Origin: Caryophanales bacterium UBA6769
GTDB lineage: Bacteria; Bacillota; Bacilli; Bacillales; UBA6769
NCBI GenBank assembly: GCA_002453275.1
Contig: DKGN01000197.1
Span: forward strand, 1-5,228
Direction of reading: 5' to 3'
Length of the DNA: 5,228 nt
Part shown: piece by piece, positions 1 through 5,228 of the stretch
Layout: every line of letters starts with the position of its first letter
Numbering within the stretch: position 1 is the first letter of the stretch
Program-made: the position numbers and the translations under genes
Notes under the pieces: model-generated
The model's database searches: none
The model's input: only the letters and a program-made list of their open reading frames with translations
What the model was told of the DNA's origin: nothing

Positions 1-197
1 CTCGTTGACTCTCCTCCAATATCGATCATATCTGCACCGTCTCGAACTAAACTCCTTGCATGCTTAACAGCGTCCTCAGGTTGAGTATAATGGCCCCCAT
101 CTGAAAACGAGTCAGGCGTGACGTTTAAAATTCCCATAATTTGTGTTTTTTCAGTCAAGTTTATTTGTTTGTTTTTAATTCTTAACATCTTCTGCAT
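1..197 (-). CDS. folP: Dihydropteroate synthase, N-terminal fragment (cut by window edge)
   Basis: FolP (sul in B. subtilis) condenses p-aminobenzoate with hydroxymethyl-dihydropterin pyrophosphate to form dihydropteroate in cytoplasmic folate synthesis; it is the sulfonamide target. Only the first 65 codons lie in the window. Reading from the ATG at 197-195, the protein shows the first DHPS signature at about residues 22-35 (GILNVTPDSFSDGG) and the second at about 58-65 (MIDIGGEST), continuing into Arg at the edge. These two blocks are diagnostic of the TIM-barrel DHPS family and bind the pterin substrate. The start is supported by an AGGGG Shine-Dalgarno at 206-210, 8 nt upstream, which lies inside the last codons of pabC. 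A second in-frame ATG three codons later lacks such spacing. The gap to the pabC stop is only 4 nt, so the two genes are surely co-transcribed and probably translationally coupled. The reading frame is intact as far as visible. Confidence 0.96.
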   Translation of the reverse strand, partial: MQKMLRIKNKQINLTEKTQIMGILNVTPDSFSDGGHYTQPEDAVKHARSLVRDGADMIDIGGEST

Positions 198-201
198 TGT
201 C

Positions 202-1071
202 TCAACCCCTGACTCCGAGTTCTCGAATAGACCAAAGTTGGTCACGAAATGTTGCGTAGTCTTTCATCAATATTTTTGTTATTTCGCCATTATTTCCTGG
301 GAAATGCTTTTTTTCGACAGTTCGAAATGGGACAATTTCTTGCACCGAGTTTGTCATAAATACTTCATCAGCATGTAGCAAGTGTTCAACATCATAAAAG
401 CCTTCTTTTATTTGGATGTCTTGCCTTTTTAAAAGGGCTAAAACAAATTGACGTGTAATTCCATTCAATATACCTGTCTCAAGCGCCGGTGTATAAACCA
501 TTCTATCTTTTATCCAAAAAAGATTGGAAACAATCCCTTCAGCCAAATTACCGTCTCTATTTAGAAAAATCCCTTCTGCATTTGGGTTATCTCCAATTTC
601 ACGTTTTGCTAAAACATTGTTAAGAAAATGGTGCGATTTTAATCGTGTTGGTGACTCAGGAGTGTTCCGTTTTATTTTTAGAAAAAACGCGTCCTTTTCA
701 GGAAACACGTGTGAGGACAATAAAGGCTTTAAAAAAATAATCGTTGTTGGCTGTGAATAAAGACCTGCTTGTAAACCAACGTCTTCAACACCCGCCGACA
801 CATTAAGACGAATATAAGCATCTTCATATTGATTAGCACGTAAAAGTGTTTGTATGTCTCTTAGCAATTCCTCCCGTGAACGATCCATATCAATTCCAAC
901 TACATGTAATCCGTCCATTAATCGTTCAATATGATCGTCAAAAAGAAAAGGATGTTGATTATACGTGCGCATTGTTTCAAATAAACCGAGCCCGTACAAG
1001 TAACCATGATCAAATGGTGAAATACGCGCTTCCTCTTTAAGGACGAGCTCACCATTTACACTAATATACAT
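202..1071 (-). CDS. pabC: Aminodeoxychorismate lyase (4-amino-4-deoxychorismate lyase)
   Basis: PabC is a PLP enzyme that splits 4-amino-4-deoxychorismate into p-aminobenzoate and pyruvate, supplying FolP. The 289-residue protein has the fold-type IV (class IV aminotransferase) layout and the usual family length. The N-terminal block (PFDHGYLYGLGLFETMR) is at about 19-35. The candidate Schiff-base lysine is K145 in RLKSHHFLNN. The class IV signature runs from E178 (EGIVSNLFW) through VYTP to ILNGITR at about 201-207, with E178 expected to contact the PLP ring nitrogen. The ATG at 1071 is preceded by AAAGGA at 1079-1084 with a 7-nt spacer. Close relatives in the same fold are branched-chain and D-amino-acid aminotransferases; the directly coupled folP downstream favours ADC lyase. 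Oddly, pabB and pabA, which make its substrate and precede it in B. subtilis, are not present here, and a terminator separates it from cysK. Confidence 0.92.
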   Translation of the reverse strand: MYISVNGELVLKEEARISPFDHGYLYGLGLFETMRTYNQHPFLFDDHIERLMDGLHVVGIDMDRSREELLRDIQTLLRANQYEDAYIRLNVSAGVEDVGLQAGLYSQPTTIIFLKPLLSSHVFPEKDAFFLKIKRNTPESPTRLKSHHFLNNVLAKREIGDNPNAEGIFLNRDGNLAEGIVSNLFWIKDRMVYTPALETGILNGITRQFVLALLKRQDIQIKEGFYDVEHLLHADEVFMTNSVQEIVPFRTVEKKHFPGNNGEITKILMKDYATFRDQLWSIRELGVRG

Positions 1072-1103
1072 ATTATTTTCCTTTCGCCTGCAAACCTAAA
1101 TGG

Positions 1104-1147
1104 CTTTTATCTTCACTTATTGTACACGATTCACTTTTATTCTTCAC
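1104..1147 (-). repeat. Near-perfect direct repeat flanking the pabC -10 candidate
   Basis: The minus strand carries GTGAAGAATAAAAG at 1134-1147 and GTGAAGATAAAAG at 1104-1116, which differ by a single inserted A. The copies are about 31 bp apart from centre to centre, roughly three helical turns. One overlaps the candidate -35 and the other the predicted transcription start. This arrangement could be an operator pair, but in AT-rich intergenic DNA it may also be chance. Confidence 0.45.
1119..1147 (-). promoter_or_regulatory. Candidate sigma-A promoter for pabC-folP
   Basis: Read on the minus strand, a TACAAT -10 box (1119-1124, 5 of 6 matches to TATAAT) is preceded at a 17-bp spacer by GTGAAG (1142-1147), a weak -35. 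The predicted start would fall near 1112, about 40 nt before the pabC ATG. A promoter is expected here because the cysK terminator lies just upstream. The -35 is poor, so the assignment is tentative. Confidence 0.4.
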
Positions 1148-1172
1148 GTTTCATATCGCAATTTCTCACAAT

Positions 1173-1196
1173 AAAAAAAGCCCTCACTAAGGAGGG
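1173..1196 (-). terminator. Rho-independent terminator after cysK
   Basis: On the minus strand the stem CCCTC (1192-1196) pairs with GAGGG (1181-1185) around a 6-nt loop. One C follows and then seven T residues (1173-1179). It starts about 15 nt past the cysK stop. The stem is short (5 bp), so some readthrough into pabC is possible, but position and T-run are right for an intrinsic terminator. Confidence 0.75.
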
Positions 1197-1210
1197 TAAA
1201 GCTTTTCAAT

Positions 1211-2134
1211 CTATTCTTCTTCAAATTGATACAACGGAGTGCTTAAGTAACGTTCACCGTTACTCGGAATTATTGCAAGTACTTTTTTGCCTTTTCCAAG
1301 CTTTTTCGCTTCATCAAGCGCAACCTTAATAGCGGCACCAGATGAGATTCCACCAAGAATCCCTTCTTCCTTCGCGGCACGCCTTGCATATTCAAAAGCA
1401 TCTTCATTTGTCACTGTAGCTACTTCATTATATATTTCAGTATCCAAAATTTTAGGAACAAAGCCTGCACCGATGCCCTGAATTTTATGTGGTCCTTTTT
1501 TACCTTCTGAAAGAACGGGTGAATCTTTCGGTTCAACAGCGATAATGTTTACGTTTGGAAATTTTTCCTTTATTACTTCACCGGCTCCTGTAATCGTTCC
1601 GCCTGTTCCTATCCCTGAGATGAATGCATCGAGAGAGTCCATTTGTTGCACAATTTCTTTGCCTGTTGTTTCACGGTGGATTTTTGGGTTCGCTTCATTT
1701 TCAAATTGTTGCGGCATAAAATAGCCTTTAGCGTTAGAAAGCTCTTCTGCTTTCTTTATTGCACCACCCATTCCATCTGGACCAGGCGTTAAAATAAGTT
1801 CTGCGCCGTAAGCACGCAATAAGTTTCTACGTTCCATACTCATCGTATCCGGCATAACAAGAATAGATTTGTAACCTTTGGCAGCAGCTACCATTGCCAA
1901 TCCAATCCCCGTGTTCCCACTTGTTGGTTCAATGATAGTGTCACCTTTTTTCAACCTTCCACTTTCTTCAGCGGCCTCGATCATCGCAAGGGCAATCCGA
2001 TCCTTTACACTGCTCCCTGGATTCATGTATTCAAGTTTCAAATAAACATCAGCATCATTTTCACCAGGTAAATGGTTTAACTTTACGATTGGGGTATTAC
2101 CAATTAAATCAACAATCGAATTTACAACCGTCAC
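1211..2134 (-). CDS. cysK: Cysteine synthase A (O-acetylserine thiol-lyase)
   Basis: CysK makes L-cysteine from O-acetylserine and sulfide in the cytoplasm. In B. subtilis it also binds the repressor CymR and so senses O-acetylserine. With the GTG start at 2134 the protein has 307 residues, close to the 308 I recall for B. subtilis CysK. Fold-type II PLP motifs are all present: Schiff-base lysine K44 in NPGSSVKDR, the substrate loop TSGNTG at 71-76, the PLP-phosphate loop GIGTGGT at 174-180, GGISSG at 261-266, and the C-terminal PSNGERYLSTPLY at 290-302. An in-frame GTG three codons upstream (2143) would give 310 residues, but it overlaps the Shine-Dalgarno AAGGAG (2143-2148). The GTG at 2134 has an ideal 8-nt spacer, and its N-terminus (MTVVNSI) aligns with the B. 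subtilis protein. It has its own strong promoter upstream and a terminator downstream. CysM-type paralogues are less likely given the gene order and near-full similarity to CysK. Confidence 0.96.
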   Translation of the reverse strand: MTVVNSIVDLIGNTPIVKLNHLPGENDADVYLKLEYMNPGSSVKDRIALAMIEAAEESGRLKKGDTIIEPTSGNTGIGLAMVAAAKGYKSILVMPDTMSMERRNLLRAYGAELILTPGPDGMGGAIKKAEELSNAKGYFMPQQFENEANPKIHRETTGKEIVQQMDSLDAFISGIGTGGTITGAGEVIKEKFPNVNIIAVEPKDSPVLSEGKKGPHKIQGIGAGFVPKILDTEIYNEVATVTNEDAFEYARRAAKEEGILGGISSGAAIKVALDEAKKLGKGKKVLAIIPSNGERYLSTPLYQFEEE

Positions 2135-2142
2135 TTTGCTCA

Positions 2143-2148
2143 CTCCTT
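2143..2148 (-). promoter_or_regulatory. Shine-Dalgarno site that decides the cysK start
   Basis: AAGGAG on the minus strand, with the GTG at 2134-2132 placed 8 nt downstream. The last G of this site is the first base of the upstream GTG (2143-2141), so ribosomes bound here cannot start at that codon. Confidence 0.85.
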
Positions 2149-2176
2149 AATCCCAAGTATAGTTATTGGATTTATT
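2147..2176 (-). repeat. Imperfect inverted repeat in the cysK leader (possible operator)
   Basis: The plus strand reads TTAATCCCAA at 2147-2156, then 9 nt, then TTGGATTTATTAA from 2166. The AATCCCAA and TTGGATT arms are inverted copies apart from one extra base in the left arm, and TTAA-type bases extend the symmetry outward. It lies just downstream of the cysK -10 box and ends against the Shine-Dalgarno. That is where a repressor of sulfur genes such as CymR could bind, though I cannot confirm a match to the CymR motif. A weak RNA hairpin near the ribosome site is the alternative. Confidence 0.4.
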
Positions 2177-2183
2177 AAGATTA

Positions 2184-2212
2184 ACTTTAGCAAAATGGTA
2201 GATTTCTGTCAA
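2184..2212 (-). promoter_or_regulatory. Strong sigma-A promoter of cysK
   Basis: On the minus strand there is a perfect TTGACA -35 (2207-2212), a 17-bp spacer, and TAAAGT (2184-2189) as -10, with TGC directly in front giving an extended -10 (TGnTAAAGT). The predicted start near 2177 leaves a leader of about 43 nt. The -35 begins 12 nt beyond the hslO stop, so cysK can be expressed independently of coaX-hslO. Confidence 0.8.
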
Positions 2213-2223
2213 TATCGTTTTTT

Positions 2224-3105
2224 TCATTTTTTGCTCTGTTCAAATAGCTCTTCAAGTTGTCCTTGATCAAAATAATACTTTTGATTACAAAAGTGACACA
2301 CTGTCTCAGCCTGTCCATCCTCATCAATGATTGCACGGATTTCTTCTTTTCCTAGACCAATAATCGCTTGCTCTGTTCTTTCGTATGAGCAATGACAGGA
2401 AAAAGAAACAGGTAACGTATCTAATATTTTCACATTTTGTTTATCTAAAATTGTATATAAAATTTCTTCTGGTGTTAACCCTTCATGAATCATGTTGGAT
2501 ATGGGCGAAATTGTTTTCAGCCTGTTTTCTAATTTAGAAATCGTCTCTTCATCAGCCCCAGGGAGTACTTGAATAAGAAAACCACCCGCAGCTAATATAC
2601 TGTTATCCGGATTTACAAGTACACCGACACCGACTGACGATGGCAGTTGTTCTGAGACTGCATAATAATAAGTAAAATCTTCGCCGAGCTCTCCAGACAC
2701 GATCGGAACTTGGCCAGTAAACATATCTTTTAAGCCAAGATCCTTCACAACGGATAAAAAACCTTCCGTTCCAACTGCGCGAGCAACGTCTAACTTTCCA
2801 TTTTGATTTAAATCAAAATGGACATGGGGGTTCGTCACGTATCCCCTCGCCTCACCTTGGGCATTCGCATCAATAATTAATACACCAAGCGGACCATTGC
2901 CTTCAATTTTAACTGTGATTTTATCGTTTCCTTTTAATGTAGCGCCCATCATTGTTGTTGCTGTTAATGCGCGTCCTAACGCGGCTGAAGCTGTCGGCCA
3001 TGTATCATGCCGTTTTTGTGCTTCTGAAACAAGCTCCGTTGAACTAATTGCGTACGCACGAATTTGGTCATTATATGCAAGCGCTCGTACTAAATAATCA
3101 GACAT
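2224..3105 (-). CDS. hslO: Redox-regulated molecular chaperone Hsp33
   Basis: Hsp33 is a cytoplasmic holdase activated by oxidation: a C-terminal zinc centre loses zinc and forms disulfides under oxidative stress, exposing a client-binding surface. The 293-residue protein matches the family length (about 290). The N-terminal domain starts with SDYLVRALAYNDQIRAYA and includes an A-rich helix (about 38-57) and the TVKIEGNGPLGVLIIDANA block (about 64-82). All four zinc ligands are present: C237 and C239 in SCHCSYERTE, and C270 and C273 in VCHFCNQKY. The redox switch should therefore work. The ATG at 3105 has the Shine-Dalgarno AAAGGA 8 nt upstream, inside the 17-nt gap after coaX, so the two genes form an operon. 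No terminator is visible after the TGA stop. The yacD-type isomerase gene that follows hslO in B. subtilis is absent; only 89 nt separate this gene from the cysK start. Confidence 0.97.
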   Translation of the reverse strand: MSDYLVRALAYNDQIRAYAISSTELVSEAQKRHDTWPTASAALGRALTATTMMGATLKGNDKITVKIEGNGPLGVLIIDANAQGEARGYVTNPHVHFDLNQNGKLDVARAVGTEGFLSVVKDLGLKDMFTGQVPIVSGELGEDFTYYYAVSEQLPSSVGVGVLVNPDNSILAAGGFLIQVLPGADEETISKLENRLKTISPISNMIHEGLTPEEILYTILDKQNVKILDTLPVSFSCHCSYERTEQAIIGLGKEEIRAIIDEDGQAETVCHFCNQKYYFDQGQLEELFEQSKK

Positions 3106-3122
3106 CGAACGTATCCTTTCTA

Positions 3123-3887
3123 TTACATGTTTTTCATATATATTTTATAAAGTCCTTTTAACGTTAAAAATGGATCAACATGATCAATAATATTTGTCCC
3201 TTGAGCGATGAGCGGCGCGAGTCCACCTGTTGCGATGACCTTTGGCTCGGTTTGGAATTGATCAATTATTCCATTGACAATTCCTTCTACTTGTCCAACA
3301 TACCCATAAAAGATACCTGCCTGCATTGCACTTACTGTGTTTCGACCAACGACTAAATCTGGCTTTGTTATTTCAATGCGAGGTAGCTTTGAAGCATACT
3401 TAAATAATGCCTCAGTCGATATGTTAATACCTGGTGCAATTACTCCACCCATGTAATGTTTTTTTTCATTGACATAACAAAACGTCGTTGCTGTCCCGAA
3501 ATCCACAATAATAAGCGGGCAATCATAAACGTCAATCGCCGCCACAGCATTGACAATTCGGTCTGCTCCTACTTCACGCGGGTTTTCATATTTTATGTCG
3601 AGCCCTGTTTTTATGCCTGGTCCAATGATCAACGGATGAACATGAAAATATTTCTCACACATTAATTCTAATGATGACATTATTGGTGGAACAACTGATG
3701 AAATGATAATTCCAGAAATATCTTTAAAAGTTATCCCTTCATTATGAAACAGTTCCTTTATAATCATGGCATATTCATCTTCTGTTTTTAATTGGCTCGT
3801 TCCAATTCGCCAATGTTGGTAAAGTTTATCTTCTTTAAAAACACCTAACACTATATTTGTATTCCCTACATCAAGGACAAATATCAT
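3123..3887 (-). CDS. coaX: Type III pantothenate kinase
   Basis: CoaX phosphorylates pantothenate with ATP, the first step of coenzyme A synthesis, in the cytoplasm; type III enzymes need a monovalent cation and resist CoA feedback. The 254-residue protein has the ASKHA-fold signatures of the family: the phosphate-1 motif DVGNTN at 6-11, the pantothenate-site GADR at 107-110 with catalytic D109, the phosphate-2 motif DFGTATT at 129-135, and the GGVIAPGI block at 147-154. The ATG at 3887 is preceded by GGTGAG (3896-3901, 8-nt spacer), which fits the anti-Shine-Dalgarno tail. An AAGG closer to the ATG also exists. The gene lies between the ftsH terminator and hslO, the standard Bacillus order. 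It needs its own promoter, or readthrough from ftsH, because the ftsH terminator lies about 80 nt upstream. No clear sigma-A boxes are seen there. Confidence 0.97.
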   Translation of the reverse strand: MIFVLDVGNTNIVLGVFKEDKLYQHWRIGTSQLKTEDEYAMIIKELFHNEGITFKDISGIIISSVVPPIMSSLELMCEKYFHVHPLIIGPGIKTGLDIKYENPREVGADRIVNAVAAIDVYDCPLIIVDFGTATTFCYVNEKKHYMGGVIAPGINISTEALFKYASKLPRIEITKPDLVVGRNTVSAMQAGIFYGYVGQVEGIVNGIIDQFQTEPKVIATGGLAPLIAQGTNIIDHVDPFLTLKGLYKIYMKNM

Positions 3888-3963
3888 TTTCCCTTCTCAC
3901 CCCATCCACAAATGTAAATAAAACATTTTCGCTATCTTTGAATAGTGTATACTACATAGATCC

Positions 3964-3997
3964 AAAAAAAAAGATGTCTTTTACAAGACATCTTTTT
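3964..3997 (-). terminator. Rho-independent terminator after ftsH
   Basis: A 13-bp perfect stem has arms at 3985-3997 and 3968-3980 with a 4-nt loop at 3981-3984. The core is AAGATGTCTT pairing with AAGACATCTT. On the minus strand it runs into an unbroken stretch of nine T residues (3964-3972, partly within the stem). It begins 2 nt after the ftsH stop. The A-rich start of the left arm means the hairpin would also resemble a terminator on the plus strand, although no plus-strand gene is nearby. Confidence 0.93.
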
Positions 3998-3999
3998 CC

Positions 4000-5228
4000 T
4001 TATTCACGTTCATCGTCATTTTCCGACTTTTCTTCTTCACTTTTTTCCGGTTCTTCCTCAGTTTTTTTCTTGTTAATGTTTACTTTTACGTCCTCTGTTG
4101 CTTTTTCTGTTTCCACAGTTTCGGGACGTTCAGGCAATTTGCCGTGGTCCATTAACGATCTCAACTGATCAGCATCAAGCGTTTCAACTTCTTTTAGCGT
4201 CTCCGCTATCAAATTAAGCTTATCTTGATTTTCAAGTAAAATTTCTTTACATCGATCGTACGCTTCATTAATAATTTTTTGGACTTCTAAGTCAATGAGA
4301 CGTGCGAACTCATCACTGTAATTTTGTTCACTTTGAATGTCACGACCGAGGAACACTTGACTACCTTGGCCAGTTCCAAATTGCATCGGTCCGAGCTTTT
4401 CACTCATTCCAAATTCAGTAACCATGCGTCGTGCCATGTCTGTGACACGTTGGAAGTCGTTACTTGCGCCTGTACTTACTTCATTAAAAGTGATTTCTTC
4501 AGCAACCCGTCCCCCGAGAAGACCGATAATCTTGTCAATCAGCTCTGGTTTTGTCATAAAATAACGGTCCTCTTTCGGAAGTGTCACCGCATAACCACCA
4601 GCTTGCCCACGAGGGACAATCGTTACTTTATGTACAACATCTGCATTATCAAGTGTCATCCCAATGACTGTATGACCTGCTTCATGATACGCGACAATAT
4701 TCTTTTCTTTTTCTGAAATCACACGACTTTTCTTAGCCGGACCTGCTATGACACGGTCTGTTGCTTCATCAATGTCGTCCATGTCAATTTCCTTTTTATT
4801 GAATCTTGCTGCTACTAGAGCTGCTTCATTCAATAGGTTCTCCAAGTCTGCTCCTGAAAAGCCAGGTGTTCGCATTGCAATTGTTTCAAGCTTTACTTCA
4901 TCTGCAAGTGGTTTGTTTCTCGCATGAACTTTAAGTACAGCTTCACGACCCTTTACGTCAGGGCGGCCGACAGGAATTTGTCGATCAAAACGACCTGGCC
5001 TTAACAATGCAGGGTCTAAAATATCTGGTCGGTTCGTTGCTGCAATGATAATAATTCCTTCATTTGCATCAAAACCGTCCATCTCAACGAGCAATTGGTT
5101 CAGTGTTTGCTCACGTTCATCGTGACCTCCACCAAGTCCAGCTCCACGCTGACGTCCAACAGCATCAATTTCATCTATAAAAATCATGCATGGCGCGTTC
5201 TTTTTTGCATTTTCGAATAAATCACGAA
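4000..5228 (-). CDS. ftsH: ATP-dependent zinc metalloprotease FtsH, C-terminal part (cut by window edge)
   Basis: FtsH is a hexameric, membrane-anchored AAA+ protease that degrades misfolded membrane proteins and short-lived regulators; in Bacillus it affects sporulation and stress responses. The frame is open from the right edge, so 408 residues are visible; the transmembrane segments and Walker A lie outside. The fragment opens with RDLFENAKKNAPC, then Walker B IFIDEID at about 15-21, the arginine-finger SRH region TNRPDILDPALLRPGRFDRQ at about 64-83, the zinc protease motif HEAGH at 181-185 (E182 catalytic, H181 and H185 ligands), and the probable third ligand D257 in STGASND. All active-site residues are intact. 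The last 50 or so residues form a highly charged Glu/Lys-rich tail containing DVKVNIN, as in Bacillus FtsH. The Met at 5187-5185 in the CMIFIDEID stretch is internal, not a start. A strong terminator follows the TAA. Confidence 0.98.
   Translation of the reverse strand, partial: RDLFENAKKNAPCMIFIDEIDAVGRQRGAGLGGGHDEREQTLNQLLVEMDGFDANEGIIIIAATNRPDILDPALLRPGRFDRQIPVGRPDVKGREAVLKVHARNKPLADEVKLETIAMRTPGFSGADLENLLNEAALVAARFNKKEIDMDDIDEATDRVIAGPAKKSRVISEKEKNIVAYHEAGHTVIGMTLDNADVVHKVTIVPRGQAGGYAVTLPKEDRYFMTKPELIDKIIGLLGGRVAEEITFNEVSTGASNDFQRVTDMARRMVTEFGMSEKLGPMQFGTGQGSQVFLGRDIQSEQNYSDEFARLIDLEVQKIINEAYDRCKEILLENQDKLNLIAETLKEVETLDADQLRSLMDHGKLPERPETVETEKATEDVKVNINKKKTEEEPEKSEEEKSENDDERE

Noticed and set aside
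118..1040. Plus-strand open frames across pabC/folP (118-378, 524-760, 846-1040)
   Set aside because: They lie antisense to well-supported genes, have no ribosome sites or family motifs, and look like low-complexity shadow translations.
1120..1329. Plus-strand open frame running through the cysK terminator into cysK
   Set aside because: It starts in the pabC-cysK intergenic region, crosses the terminator hairpin and is antisense to the cysK 3' end; no recognisable protein features.
2144..2223. A T-box or S-box riboswitch upstream of cysK
   Set aside because: The predicted leader is only about 43 nt and shows no conserved T-box, SAM-box or terminator hairpin; too short for either.
3936..3960. 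Small dyads near TAGTGTATACTA and CTAT...ATAG upstream of coaX
   Set aside because: Arms are only 4-5 bp with imperfect symmetry, which is expected by chance in AT-rich DNA.
3857..4168. Plus-strand 103-residue Ser/Phe-rich frame spanning the coaX start and the ftsH terminator
   Set aside because: Its composition is the antisense image of the charged ftsH tail, and it reads through a perfect terminator hairpin; no Shine-Dalgarno.
4324..4716. Plus-strand 130-residue frame inside ftsH
   Set aside because: It lies wholly antisense to the conserved FtsH protease domain and shows no motif or start signal.

Overview
The window is an AT-rich segment of a Firmicutes chromosome, almost certainly Bacillaceae. 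It shows the conserved housekeeping neighbourhood ftsH - coaX - hslO - cysK - pabC - folP, with every gene on the minus strand, so transcription runs from high to low coordinates. The family calls rest on diagnostic motifs in each protein, strong Shine-Dalgarno sequences (AAAGGA, AAGGAG, AGGGG) and the gene order itself, which follows the Bacillus subtilis ftsH-to-folate region. The genus cannot be fixed from this stretch.

Layout from upstream (right) to downstream (left). At 4000-5228 is the C-terminal two-thirds of the membrane AAA+ protease FtsH, cut by the window edge and closed by a 13-bp hairpin terminator that starts 2 nt after its stop. At 3123-3887 is type III pantothenate kinase (coaX), followed 17 nt later by the redox-regulated chaperone Hsp33 (hslO, 2224-3105). 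A strong sigma-A-type promoter (perfect TTGACA, 17-bp spacer, extended -10) follows and drives cysteine synthase (cysK). The cysK start is best placed at the GTG at 2134, not the in-frame GTG at 2143. A short hairpin/T-run terminator at 1173-1196 ends cysK. A separate intergenic region with a candidate promoter leads to pabC (aminodeoxychorismate lyase, 202-1071), whose end is tightly coupled to folP (dihydropteroate synthase, N-terminal 65 codons only, cut by the left edge).

Functionally this is a string of central-metabolism and stress genes: envelope proteolysis, CoA synthesis, oxidative-stress chaperoning, cysteine synthesis, and the p-aminobenzoate to folate branch. Compared with B. subtilis, two things are missing: the PrsA-like peptidyl-prolyl isomerase gene (yacD) between hslO and cysK, and pabB-pabA between cysK and pabC. 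These gaps, and the regulatory DNA that replaces them (a dyad in the cysK leader and a direct repeat around the pabC promoter), are the only notable departures. I see no mobile element, CRISPR array, tRNA, rRNA or novel gene system; this is an ordinary core region.
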